From: Ascarosepion bandense
Taxonomy: Eukaryota; Mollusca; Cephalopoda; Sepiida; Sepiidae
DNA: 64,000 nt
Direction: 5' to 3'
NCBI GenBank assembly: GCA_037127315.1
Contig: JBBBDQ010001293.1
Span: forward strand, 764,001 to 828,000
The notes under the pieces were generated by a model. That model saw nothing but the letters and a program-made list of their open reading frames with translations, was not told the origin of the DNA and made no database searches. Below are positions 54,090 to 64,000 of this stretch, in pieces (the first letter of the stretch is position 1; each line of letters begins with the position of its first letter). The translations under genes were made by a program, and so were the position numbers.

Positions 54090-55409
54090 ATATTATTATT
54101 ATGTCATTTTTCATCATATTTTGATTTCTGCTATGGTCGCACTACCAAACAAGTCTGCGGGAAAACCTAAGGCATGTTGTGGCGTGTTGTTATGGCTCCA
54201 TTTAATGTTTTTTCTATCTTCCCCATCATCCCTAGCGTTACATAAACAAAGTTCTCCTTAGTGTGTGGGCTGTACTTAATAAGACAATTTTTTGTATATC
54301 TCTTAAGGTGGGCTTTTCAGGGATTCTTTCAATGTGTTGTTTTGTTCCATTTTTTATCATTCCAGGTGCACCTACTATCACTGGAACAACTCTTGTTTTC
54401 AATTTCCACATTTTTTCTATTTCAATTTCAAGGATTTTATATTTTGACAGTTTTTCGAAGTCCTTGATTGCTATGTTACAATCCGCTGGACAAGCCATCT
54501 CAATTAATATACAAGTTTTCTCTTTCTGGTTTTTAACAATAATGTTTGGCCTATTTGCTTCAATTTTTCTCTCTGTGTAGATGGTGTAATCCCATAGAAT
54601 GGTGACACCTTCTATTTATGTAACCGGTGCTGGGTGATGTTCATACCTGTGTTTGTTTACAGATTTTCCAGAGTGTTTGCACTTTGTCCAATGTAAATAT
54701 TGCCACACTCAATCGTGACGATATTTATATTCATTTGGGGCAACTACAGAATATCCTGAGATTAAATGCTCTATTGTTTCTTGATGTTTATCAATAAACG
54801 TGCATTTTGGATCCATATTATTATGTATAATATTTGCCCGAAAGTTTCTCGTGAAAAGACTTTGGTCTTACGTTGCGAGAATAAAGCCTTCAGTCTCAGA
54901 CTGTAATCCAGATGCACGTAACCATCGATGAGTATTAATTTTATCAACATTGGATTTATTGGTACGTTCTGGATATTGGCCATGCAGAGGTTTGTCTTGC
55001 CAGCGTTGTTTTATCTGTTCAAGAGCTTTATCTTTGGCTTTCATTTTCATATTTTGTTGCCGCAATAGTTGGTTCTTGGCTTCTGTTTCGCTTTTCTACA
55101 GAATCTACTAACAGTAAATCTTGTTTGTATTTACTGCCTTCTTTTATTATTGAATATTTTTTCTTTATTTCTTCATGTTGCCTTACTAATTGTATCATCC
55201 AGTCCTTTGTAGTTTCTCTGTATGTTAGTAAGCCAATAGTTGTTGTCTTGTATGACAATTCTAGCTGAATAAGATATCTTCCACTTTCTTTACGGGGTAT
55301 GTATAGACGGTCTACATCAGCCTTTGGATGATACATCTTATGCTTAGAAAGAAGCTTTCTTGTTTTAGAATCCATTCTCCTGATGTCGTTTAGAGTCCAG
55401 TTTAAGACT
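54090..55409 (-). pseudogene. R4/Dong-like LINE copy 2, 5' truncated
   Basis: Close relative of the 49.6-52.0 kb copy. Frames 55,375-55,028 (MDSKTRKLLSKHKMYHPKAD ... QEPTIAATKYENESQR), 55,065-54,868 and 54,498-54,238 (nuclease end, MACPADCNIAIKDF to TAHTLRRTLFM). At the A-run the frame is intact here, proving the one-base loss in copy 1. The zinc-finger region is damaged (CRIC lost). The 3' side is (ATT)n-like at 54,090-54,100; the 5' side abuts the Tc1-like element. Confidence 0.85.
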
Positions 55410-55416
55410 TTTTTTT

Positions 55417-56797
55417 ACAAAGTTTTACAAAATAATACACATGATCAAAATTATAAGACCAGAGACAAAAATTCTACGAAATTGTACAAAAAGTGTATGA
55501 AAAGTGTATGAAAACATTCAACGACCAAATTTAATAATGAGTTCTACCTCCACTGCTTTTGATGACTTCAAAAATTCTGTCGGGCATGCTAGAAATAAGC
55601 GTTTCCATTAAGGTGCGGGGATGTTGCTCCAGCTTCTGAAGATGGCTTCACGAAGTTCATTTATTGTTGAATATTGTTTGCCATTTCGATAAACATCTCT
55701 TGTCATCCATCCTCAAACATTTTCAATTGGGTTCAAGTCTGGTGAGCATGCAGGATGTCCCAAGAGATGGACCCCATTTTCTTGTAGAAAGGTCAAGGTC
55801 CGTCTTGCAGCGTGGATTGCAGCATTATTGTGTTGGAATAACCATCCATCCACACACAAACGATGGCTCTCATCATCAATGATGCTTTTTGTAGCATGCT
55901 AACATAACCCTGCACCACCTGGAGCTCCATCGTCCCTCTGTAAGAAAAGGCACCCCATACCATTAGGGACCCTCCACCACTATGACGTGTAGAGAAAATT
56001 TCAGGAGGCATGTTTTTGTTCTGCCAATATCGTTGGACGCCATCAGGACCATCTAGATTGAATTTTTCTTATCAGAAAACAGGACTTTCTTCCACTTCTC
56101 AACGTCCCATGTTTGGTATTCACAACCAAACTTTAAGCGGTCCACCTTGTGACGTGGAAGAAGCCGAGGTATTTGTTTACGCTTTTTATTTACCAGGCCT
56201 TTTTGTCGTAAGTGGCGTCTGATGGTTGCGGGACTGCAATCAGCATCTGTGACTGCCTTAATTTGACCAGAAGAAAGTCCCCTCTCCTTCATAACAACCC
56301 GTCTTATTCTCTTACTCAATGCAGGCAAAATTTTGCGGGGCCTACCATAGGATTTTGCTTTTCTATTATTCTCACTGTTCTTTAGAAAGTTGCAAATCAG
56401 TTTTACTGCGATTTACCTTAGCTGCGATCGCCGGCTGTGACAAACCTTGCTTATGGAATTCTAGAATTCGAGAACGCTCAATGGTAACACCTTTACGCAG
56501 TGATTGCTAACCTCTAAGTGAACTAAAAGTATTGGAATTACCATAGATCTAACGATTTATACCCCTGGTTTTATAATTTTGATCATGCGTAAATCGCCTC
56601 ATTTTATAAAAATATAAATTTATAAATGAAATATTTGGATTATAGCGTTTTGTTTCCATAACCTTTTAGATTGTAGTATTGGTAACCTTAAGTGGGAGGA
56701 TTTTAAAATCTATCCGTAAAAAAATATTTATTTTTAAAGATTTTTAAGTGGTCTTAAATTTTTGATCAGGAGTGTATTATTTTGTAAAATTTTACAA
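55417..56797 (-). mobile_element. Tc1-like DNA transposon, defective
   Basis: About 1.38 kb with ~45-bp terminal inverted repeats: left ACAAAGTTTTACAAAATAATACAC..TGATCAAAA (55,417-55,461), right (reverse complemented) GTAAAATTTTACAAAATAATACAC..TGATCAAAA (56,796-56,749). An internal copy of the GATCAAAATTATAA motif at 56,568-56,588 suggests direct repeats within the terminus, as in IR/DR Tc1 elements. Length is normal for the superfamily. Confidence 0.8.
55540..56520 (-). pseudogene. Tc1-like transposase pseudogene
   Basis: Reverse frames: ERSRILEFHKQGLSQPAIA (helix-turn-helix, ~56,480-56,430), TDADCSPATIRRHLRQKGL (second HTH, ~56,250-56,190), [10 protein letters not shown] (first catalytic D, ~56,090-56,060), [12 protein letters not shown] (~55,980-55,945), then past the DN..H region in broken frames to an SPDL.P..N-type block (~55,730). 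At least six stops or frameshifts; inactive. Confidence 0.82.
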
Positions 56798-57032
56798 GGC
56801 AGCCGGGAAGCCTTCGCTTCGGCCAGCCAATAAGACGAGACTGGCAGGGAGAAAAGATCAGAAAAACTGGGCACCAGAACAGTTCATTTGATGCACATAT
56901 CATTGTGCAGTATTAAAAAAAAAACATTATATTTTCTATTAGAATTATCCGCATGGCAATATATAATAAAAATAGTATCAAATACATCATTTCTTTTAAA
57001 AAACTGAGGTGGCCTAATAATTATGGCCGGTA

Positions 57033-57070
<38 letters not shown>

Positions 57071-57100
57071 ATAAAAAATAAATCTAAAATTTACAGATAT
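56798..57100. other. Unassigned, with a possible second Tc1-type terminus and (TA)n
   Basis: AACTGAGGTGGCCTAATAAT and TATGGCCGGTAG (57,001-57,034) look like a Tc1/mariner end, followed by (TA)n 57,034-57,069. No partner end seen. 56,797-56,830 is a GC-rich hairpin (GGAAGCCTTCGCTTCGGCC). Confidence 0.4.
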
Positions 57101-57119
57101 TTATTGATATATAGAGGTT

Positions 57120-57835
57120 ATTTCAATCAGGTTAATTGTCAGCTGCCAATGTTCTATGTGCCACCCTCTAAGGTGCTTCATTGTGTATATAATTGACTCA
57201 TTAATAGGAATGTCCCTATCACATGTCCGTAACTCTGCTCAATTTGCAGAATTAACCAAAGATACTTTTATAAAATCCAAACAGAAGCTGAACCTGGATG
57301 TAGTGGGTTTGTTTATAATATTACCCACAGTGGAGGCACTATCGCTAGTCAGGGAGAGACTCACCTCGAACTCATTCCTAGGGGGACGTACCAGAATAAC
57401 AATAGATAACTTCATAGAAACACATCTGAATGAGATCAAATACATATCGGCAGGATAAATGATTATCAATAGGTTCATCATTATCACAAGTAATATCTAA
57501 CATATACATTAAATACTTCGAAGAGATGGCATTAGAATCCCTAACAACTCTATGGATGAGATGACACCTTCATAATATGGCCTCACTAGCGAGATAAACA
57601 GTTGATACTGGAAAATTGAAACTCGATGTAGTTCCCAATAGAGTAAAAAAATCAACAAACTAGCATTCCTAAATATGCTAATATCTTGAACAGAGAAAGG
57701 TTTCTAGCTATCGCAATTCAGCATTTCCCGGACAATGCCTCAACTTGAAATCCCACCACTCATACAGCGTAAAGAAAAGATTGTCCCTTGCTTACTTAAT
57801 CGAATAAAAGTCATAAGCGGTGACTGAGAGGTATA
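57120..57835 (+). pseudogene. Penelope-like RT fragment
   Basis: Frame 57,156-57,458 shows VRNSAQFAELTKDTFI and LDVVGLFIILPTVEALSLVR, equivalent to the NS..F...L and FDVVSLFTNVP.EE.L..V block at the first RT motif of Penelope-type elements (catalytic D of LDV). Further right 57,720-57,800 resembles the H.TH...K...L late RT region. Frameshifts; ends before the GIY-YIG. Sister copy at 59.7 kb. Confidence 0.72.
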
Positions 57836-57837
57836 TG

Positions 57838-57995
57838 AACTTTACACTTTTCTCTCTTTACACTAATGTACCCGTCCGTTACCCATTCTCAAACACCTAC
57901 AATGACCTGTTCCCCTCTCTTTTCACTCTCGTATTATGCACCTCCCTGCGCACCAGATGCAGTACTAACTTGCTTTGGGTAAAAAGATTATAAAA
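57838..57995 (+). mobile_element. LINE 3' tail
   Basis: TATTATGCACCTCCCTGCGC, CAGATGCAGTACTAACTTGC, GGGTAAAAAGATTATAAAAT: mutated 3' terminus of the main LINE, forward. Confidence 0.7.
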
Positions 57996-58200
57996 TAAAA
58001 AAAGTTACCATTACTTAGATCCAACCAGCCTATGATATATATATAATGGTTTCTCCAGTCGATTTCGACGTATGAGCGTCTAACACAGTTAGACAACCAC
58101 ACAAAGAATTGTTTAAAGTGGTGAAGGCTTGTGTAGCACCATCAACACTTTTCAGAACTGCTGATAACAAACAATCGGTGCAGACGTCTGCCACACATTG

Positions 58201-58499
58201 CATGAACAACAGACCTCAGTTATTTAATCCATAACTGGAGGGAAGGGACGGATTAATACCTTTCCCAAGGGTACCAGTGCATAAGTGAATGCAAAGTGTT
58301 CGACTAGAATTGAAACTCGGCTCACCGATTTCCCCCTCCGAGCCGACATCCACTGCACCATAACGCACATCCGTTAATAACGCTTACAGCACCTGATATT
58401 CCCAAGCGTTCACCCATCTAAGTACCGACCAGGCTCAACGTTGCTTAACTTCGGTGATCGAACGAGAATCGGTGTATTCAACGTGATATGACCGTATAT
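58201..58499 (-). mobile_element. Chimeric 5S-tRNA SINE, copy 2
   Basis: 5S-like head at 58,497-58,381 (box A AAGCAACGTTGAGCCTGG retained, IE GATGGGTGAAC changed, box C TGGGAATATCAGGTGCTG one change), then tRNA-like head GATGTGCGTTATGGTGCAGT (58,372-58,353) and body to TGGATTAAATAACTGAGG (58,232). More diverged than the 29.1 kb copy but same junction. Confidence 0.82.
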
Positions 58500-58940
58500 A
58501 TAGTTGTCAGTTCGTAAAACGGCGAGGATAATCCAACAAGATTTTCTTAATATAAATTATTAATAGGTAAATCCATATAGAGAGCTCGATGAGTGTTAAC
58601 CAGAGCGATATGAAGTTTATAAAGGAAAACTCAACACGTCATATTAGTCATAAACTCTAGTTCATTTCAATGAGCTTAACTAGCTCATATCATCAGACTT
58701 TTTAACAATATTTCCTCCATTTGGCATAAAATTTCTGCCGGAATGAACGTTTTCTTAAAATCAAAAGGGAACATAATAGAAATAATAATAATAAACATAA
58801 GATTACAAACAAATAAATAAATGACAATAAATGTAAGGGGAAGGGGGAAAGAAAGAAGGAAAGAAAGGAACGGGAGGGAAAGGGGAGAAAGAGATAGAGC
58901 CCAGTTCCAAATATGGGTAGTATCCGTTTGAAGTTATTTT
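58500..58940. other. Unassigned
   Basis: AT-rich, then a purine-rich run (58,835-58,900, GGGGAAAGAAAGAAGG-like). No gene seen. Confidence 0.4.
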
Positions 58941-58944
58941 GACT

Positions 58945-59515
58945 GTTTTAGATGGTATGGCCTGAAACAAAATCCAACTGAGAATCTGTAATGTGATCGA
59001 TCCTGACTTGGCAGATCGGCAGCAAACGCTATCTCACCGGCTTGACGTGGATTCCCTGTGCCTCTTCTATAAGTACATTCACGGCTTCTGCCCCAATAAA
59101 CTTAGATCACTATGACCCCTTGGTATGAATTTACACGAGCTACTAGATGAGCATCTAGGTCCCACCCTTTTACAGTGAAACAGATAAAATGTAACACAAT
59201 TTCTACTCTAAATGCTTCTTTTCACGCACTTCCCGACTGTGGAATTCCCTTCTATATACTTGCTTTCCCGACAGCTACAATCTCCAGTAATTTAAATGTA
59301 AGTTCAATACACATATCTTATCTCCCTAACTCACATCTATTCTCTCAAGCTTTTTTTTTTCATCTACTCCACCCTCATTCTCGGTATACTCATTCGTCTA
59401 TTACCCTCTTCTTGACATTTCCTATACCTAACACCTCTTTCTCATCACTTTTCCCTATGTAACCCCATGCGCAACAGTGGCAGTACAATGCATTGCTCGA
59501 GGTGAAATGATTAAA
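58945..59515 (+). pseudogene. Jockey/CR1-like LINE C-terminus and 3' tail
   Basis: Forward: LRICNVIDPDLADRQQTLSH, LCLFYKYIHGFCPNKLRSL, then SFHALPDCGIPF (remnant of SFF.RT..LWNSLP) and the tail TATGTAACCCCATGCGCAAC, TCGAGGTGAAATGATTAAAA. 5' truncated, stops throughout. Confidence 0.82.
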
Positions 59516-59699
59516 AAATGATATCTCCCAGAGGCTCGAGGTCTTTTTCAACAGAATTACTGATGATGAAGACGAACAGAGAATCCGGTATCATCTGGAA
59601 AAATCCTTCAGTCAATAGAAGAAAACTGAACAGATTAAAGAACAGAAGCTGACACACAAAGTCCATCACTCCTCAATGAAGGCAGTTATCATCATTAGT

Positions 59700-59965
59700 C
59701 AGCCTATGAATATGTTGAGATAGAGAGGTTAATTGTTAGCTGCTAATGCTTTGTGTGCCACCCTCTGAGTCACTTCATTGTGGATATTATTGACTCATTA
59801 ATAGGTAAGTCATCATCATATGTCCGAAATTTTCGAACGCTTTGCAGAATTAATAAAATATACTCCCAACAAATCCAAACAGAGGGTAAACTCGCTTCGA
59901 ACTCCTTCCTAGAAGAAATGCACCAGTATAACAATAGATAACTTAATGGAAACCCGAACAATGTA
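59700..59965 (+). pseudogene. Penelope-like RT fragment with internal deletion
   Basis: Same stretch as 57,120-57,440 (GTGCCACCCTCTGAGTCACT; ATTGACTCATTAATAGGTAA), but about 70 bp covering the LDVVGLF motif is lost, joining CAAACAGA directly to GGGTAAACTCGC. Confidence 0.7.
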
Positions 59966-59974
59966 AATAGAGCA

Positions 59975-61530
59975 AATAATGTTAACTTTCCTACATAAAA
60001 ATAGAGATAAAATTGACTTAAATATGTTGAAATACCATTTCCATATAACAAGAGAAGTAAAATTTCCAGGAACATTGTGAGATAACATGGTTATAAAACA
60101 ATGGAAGTAAAATTTACAGAAATATGCTGAGATAAAACTGAGAGAAACATGTTGAGATAGAACATCAACAGACATAAAATTTATAGAAATAATCTGAGAT
60201 ATTCTTGCTATATAACAATAGAGATAAAATTGGCAGAAATATCTCGAGACAATAGACATTAAAAATATGTTTAGATAAAATTGCTATATAACAATGTAGA
60301 TAAAATTTACAGAATATGTTGAGTATAAAAATAGACATACAATTTATAGAAATACCTTAAGAAATCCTTGCTATATTACAATATAGGTACAATTTACAGA
60401 GATCACTAGAGATGATATCGCTATATAACAACAGACATCAAATTTATAGATGTTGAAATAACATTGTTAAAATCTACAAAAATATCTTGAAATGATATTG
60501 TTATATAGCAATAGACATCAAATTTACAGAAATATGTTGAAATAAGATTGCTATATATCAATAGAGATAAAATTTACAAAAATGTCTTGAATTTTTTTTT
60601 GTTAATCATATCACCCCAAGCAAGGCGGTAACGCCACTGATGTGCAGGGGGCTACGTCATAGTGAAAAGACTGGAAAAGAGAAAAACCGGAAACCACATC
60701 CTAAACAGGAAACAAGGGATGAGCCTCTTCACCTGTTCAATAGACGTGGGTGGAGTTTGAACCGGGTGATAGTTTAGTCTATCTACTCCAATTGAAAAAA
60801 AATAAAAATACAAAAAAAGAGAGAAAAGATTGGAAAAGAGAAAAACCGGAAACCACAACCTAAACAGGAAACAAGGGATGAGCTTCTTCACCTGTTCAAT
60901 AGACGTGGGTGGAGTGTGAACAGGGCGATAGTTTAGTCTATCTACTCCAATTGAAAAAAAAAGAGTGAAAAGATTGGAAAAGAGAAAAACCGGAAACCAC
61001 ATCCTAAACAGGAAACAAGGGATGAGCCTCTTCACCTGTTCAATAGACGTGGGTGGAGTTTGAACCGGGTGATAGTTTAGTCTATCTACTCCAATTGAAA
61101 AAAAAATAAAAATAAAAAAAAAGAGAGAAAAGATTGGAAAAGAGAAAAACTGGAAACCACAACCTAAACAGGAAACAAGGGATGAGCTTCTTCACCTGTT
61201 CAATAGACGTGGGTGGAGTGTGAACAGGGCGATAGTTTAGTCTATCTACTCCAATTGAAAAAAAAAAGAGTGAAAAGATTGGAAAAGAGAAAAACCGGAA
61301 ACCACAACCTAAACAGGAAATGGTATTGCTATATAGACATCACATTTGCAGAAATATATTGAAATAAGATTATTATAGAGCAATAGAGATAAAATTTACA
61401 AAAATATATTGAGATGATATTGCTATATAGCAATAGACATCAAATTTGCAGAAATATATTTTGATAAAATTACGATATAAAAAAGAGACAAGATTGAGAG
61501 AAATATGCTGAGATAACATTGAAATTGAAA
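59975..61530. repeat. ~50-65 bp satellite, split by a VNTR array
   Basis: Diverged units such as GCTATATAACAATAGAGATA then AAATTTACAGAAATATGTTG recur at 59,975-60,588 and again at 61,318-61,530. The intervening 730 bp is a different repeat. Confidence 0.8.
60590..61318 (-). repeat. 161-bp-family VNTR/LINE-tail array inside satellite
   Basis: Reverse-oriented: LINE tail at 60,607-60,658 (ATCACCCCAAGCAAGGCGGT), then four full units and a partial one with AAACCGGAAACCACATCCTA, CACCTGTTCAATAGACGTGG and A-rich linkers. Two unit subtypes alternate (GAACCGGGTGATAG versus GAACAGGGCGATAG), a two-unit higher-order repeat. Confidence 0.85.
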
Positions 61531-61864
61531 TTTTTAATTAAAATCTTAATTAAAACAGCAAAAAATATTGAGTCATTTTGAAATGAATCGGAACTTTCGA
61601 TGTGAAGCATAAAACGGGGATATGTGAATGATTTCAAGCAAGTTCATTCATTTTCTCGTCAATGAAGCAAACAGGTAAAAATGTAAAATCGATATCATTT
61701 TATGAAACAAGACAAAATATGTACAAACAAATATCGACATTAAGTAAACGTTTTGCTCTGAAATTCTTTGAAGGCTATCAGGATTGATAACAATTCCAAG
61801 AAACCCAAGAACACAACAGTCGTAATGTTGTGATAATAACAACTTACTTGAGTTCAAATTGTTT

Positions 61865-62075
61865 TAAGAAATATAGGAAGATCTGCAATGTAATTGGTCC
61901 CGATTTGACAATACGTCCATTTCCGTATATTTGACAGTAACTCCACTTCTACTCTAACAGTTTATTTTCTCGCACTTCCCGTCTGTAGAATTCCCTTCAG
62001 TATATTTGCTTCTCTGATACAAGAATTTATGTGCAACATCAACAGCCATCTTTTATTTCCTTGATAAATCACCAA
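61865..62075 (+). pseudogene. LINE C-terminal remnant
   Basis: ATCTGCAATGTAATTGGTCC, TTCTCGCACTTCCCGTCTGT and TCTGATACAAGAATTTATG parallel the main LINE with an internal deletion. 62,080-62,410 is unassigned. Confidence 0.65.
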
Positions 62076-62414
62076 AATATTATTTTAAAAAATACTTACA
62101 ATCTTAAAAATATTTACTGGCTTCAAATAACTTACAAGCGAGAGAGATAGAGAGCGTAATCTGACATGAGCATCTTTTTTAACAGGGTGAATACGCCGAA
62201 AACCTTGGTGACATACGTGCACAACTACCAACGGGTTCATTACAGTTCCCTCTGCCCAGTTCGTTCACAGGGCATGAGTCAACCACTGTATAATTTTCAA
62301 ACACTTTCCAAAGACTCCACTCGCTTAGTCACCCTCTACAGTCCGAAAACACTAGAAAATTAACAACGCCTCATGTTCAAAAAGGGCACATTCTAATCAC
62401 TCAGCCAAGCATCC

Positions 62415-62416
<2 letters not shown>

Positions 62417-62460
<44 letters not shown>

Positions 62461-63676
62461 GATGCATCATCCAAAGGCTGATGTAGACCGTCTATACATA
62501 CCCCGTAAAGAAGGTGGAAGAGGTTTTATTCAGCTTGAATTGTCATACAAGACAACTACTGGCTTACTAATATACATAGAAACAACAAAAGAATGGATGA
62601 TACAATTTGTCAAACAACATGAAAACAGAAAGGAAAATATTCAATAATAAAAGAAGTAAATACAAACAAGATTTACATTTACTAGATTCTATAGAAAAGC
62701 AAAACAGAAGACAAGAACCAACTATTGCGGCAAAAAAATATGAAAATGAAAGCCAAGGATTAAGCACTTGAACAGATGAAACAACGCTGGCAAGACAAAC
62801 CTCTGCCTAGCCAATATCCAGAACGTGCCAATAAATCCAATGTTGATAAAATTAATACTCATCGAGGGTTACCTGCATCTGGATTACAGTCTGAGACTGA
62901 AGGCTTTATTCTTGCAGCGCAAGACCAAAGTCTGTTCACTAGGAACTTTCAGGCAAATATTATACATAATAATGTCGATCTAAAGTGGAGGTTCTGTGAT
63001 AAATACCAAGAAACAATAGACCATCTAATCTCAGGATATTCTGTACTTGCCCCAAATGAATATAAATATATTCACGATAGAATGGGAGCAATATTTAGAT
63101 TTGACAATGTGCAAACAGTATGGAAAATATGTAAACAAACACTAGTATGAACATCACCCAGCATCGGTTACAGAAATAAAAGATGTCACCATTCTATGGA
63201 GTTACACCATTTACACAGAGAGAAAAATTGAAGCAATTAGGCCTGCCATTATTGTTAAAAACAAAAAAGAAAAAAACTTGCCTACTAATTGATATAGTCT
63301 GTCCAGCGGATTGTAACATAGCAACCAAGGAAATTCGAAAAACTGTCAAAATATAAAACCTGGAAATTGAAATAGAAAAAATGTGAAAAATGAAAACAAG
63401 AATCGTACCAGTGATAGTAGATGCAATTGAAATGATAAAAACGGAACAAAAAAACACATTGAATGAATCCCTGGAAACTCCATCTTAAGAGATATACAAA
63501 AATTGTCTTGTTAGGTACAGCCCACACAAAAAAAGAACTTTGTCTATGTCATGCTATGGATGTTATGGGACATAAAAACAACACACTTCCACCTGCCTAA
63601 GGCCTTTCTGCAGACTTGGTAAGTAGTGCGACCCTAGCAGAAATCGAATTATAATAATAATAATAATAATAATTAA
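62417..63676 (+). pseudogene. R4/Dong-like LINE copy 3 between (AAT)n tracts
   Basis: Starts directly after (AAT)n (62,417-62,460) at the MHHPKADVDRLYIPRKEGGR segment, then reads the linker, KQRWQDKPLPSQYPERANKS, a zinc-finger region with W.FCDKYQETIDHLISGYS (two cysteines lost: C to W-R-F context and C to Y), and the nuclease/C-terminal part in broken frames to about 63,560. Ends at (AAT)n 63,650-63,674. Shortest, most decayed of the three copies, opposite strand. Confidence 0.83.
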
Positions 63677-63769
63677 CACGAGCTTAGTAGTCACTGCTTT
63701 ACAAACAAACAAAAAATGAGAAGATATTTTTTTAAGCTCAGCGTACTTTGACACAAATCAAATAATAAA

Positions 63770-64000
63770 GAGCATTCAATAGAAATCGAGTAATGGTTGC
63801 GAGATAGGCTTCAAAGACCCCTAGGTGGATAGCAGGAGCACCCGACCAGCTGTAGCAGCAGTATTCAATGCACAAGCAGATGGTAGCTGTATATATGTTC
63901 AGGATTGTTTCAGACGGGAAAAAACTTCCTGGCCCTGCACAGAGAACCGACCTTCTTAGCAGCGGATTTAAATATGACTTTTATATAGTCATTGCACTTG
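63770..64000 (-). pseudogene. LINE connection/C-terminal fragment, runs off window
   Basis: Reverse reading: SAAKKVGSLCRARKFFPSET-like sequence, IYTATICLCIEYCCYSWSGA and IHLGVFEAYLATIT; the main Jockey/CR1-like family. Left end truncated near 63,790; continues past the window edge. Confidence 0.75.

Noticed and set aside
56568..56588. True right end of the Tc1-like element at this inner GATCAAAATTATAA copy
   Set aside because: The better and longer match to the left terminus, including ACAAAATAATACAC, is farther out at 56,749-56,796; the inner copy is better explained as an internal direct repeat.
2187..57069. Many open frames with long IYIYIY or YIYI segments (e.g. near 3.5, 23.6, 25.9, 28.4, 45.0, 46.3, 53.8 kb)
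   Set aside because: They are translations of (TA)n microsatellites and have no conserved flanking protein sequence of their own.

Overview
This window looks like intergenic, repeat-saturated DNA from a large animal genome, most likely a cephalopod mollusc of the octopus type. The basis is its AT-rich composition, the very many (TA)n and (GATA)n microsatellites, a tRNA-derived SINE whose body resembles known octopod SINEs, and decayed Jockey/CR1-like, RTE-like, R4-like and Penelope-like retroelements. The species assignment is an inference. I found no host protein-coding gene, no intact transposase or reverse transcriptase, and no functional tRNA or rRNA gene. Nearly every recognisable block is a mobile-element relic, a satellite, or one nested in another.

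Layout. 0.6-2 kb: a reverse-strand Jockey/CR1-like LINE. 3-5 kb: ends of two other LINEs. 5.3-10.3 kb: a degenerate satellite of roughly 75-90 bp units, broken up by a SINE, an I-clade LINE fragment, LINE tails and a VNTR element. 10.5-12.25 kb: a striking tandem array of piggyBac-like MITEs with TTAA at every junction. 12.3-18.5 kb: LINE ends, a solo MITE, a minisatellite and a VNTR array. 19.3-20.4 kb: left arm of a large inverted repeat whose right arm lies at 47.2-48.2 kb. 20.4-25.5 kb: nested LINE, Penelope-like element (PLE), SINE and solo LTR. 26.3-30 kb: LINE pieces, a PLE end and a chimeric 5S-tRNA SINE. 32.6-35.6 kb: a young LTR retrotransposon with 433-bp LTRs, a 4-bp target duplication and a residual envelope-like membrane ORF but no pol. 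36.3-38.2 kb: twelve copies of a 161-bp unit ending in a LINE 3' tail. 38.8-46.1 kb: several PLE pieces, small DNA transposons, a fairly complete LINE relic, a solo LTR and a full-consensus hammerhead ribozyme. 46.2-46.9 kb: a transposase C-terminus with a long palindrome. 49.5-55.4 kb and 62.4-63.7 kb: three copies of an R4/Dong-like LINE bordered by (TAA)n. 55.4-56.8 kb: a dead Tc1-like transposon. 57-64 kb: PLE, LINE and SINE relics and a satellite split by a VNTR array.

How parts relate. The Jockey/CR1-like LINE appears to lend its 3' tail to the 161-bp VNTR element. The PLE family at 21-22, 28 and 45 kb repeatedly stops at the same element position against (TA)n, and the R4-like family sits against (TAA)n, so microsatellites seem to act as landing sites. 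The most interesting signals are the MITE array, the hammerhead at 46.08 kb, the LTR element with an envelope-like ORF, and the VNTR/LINE-tail composite.
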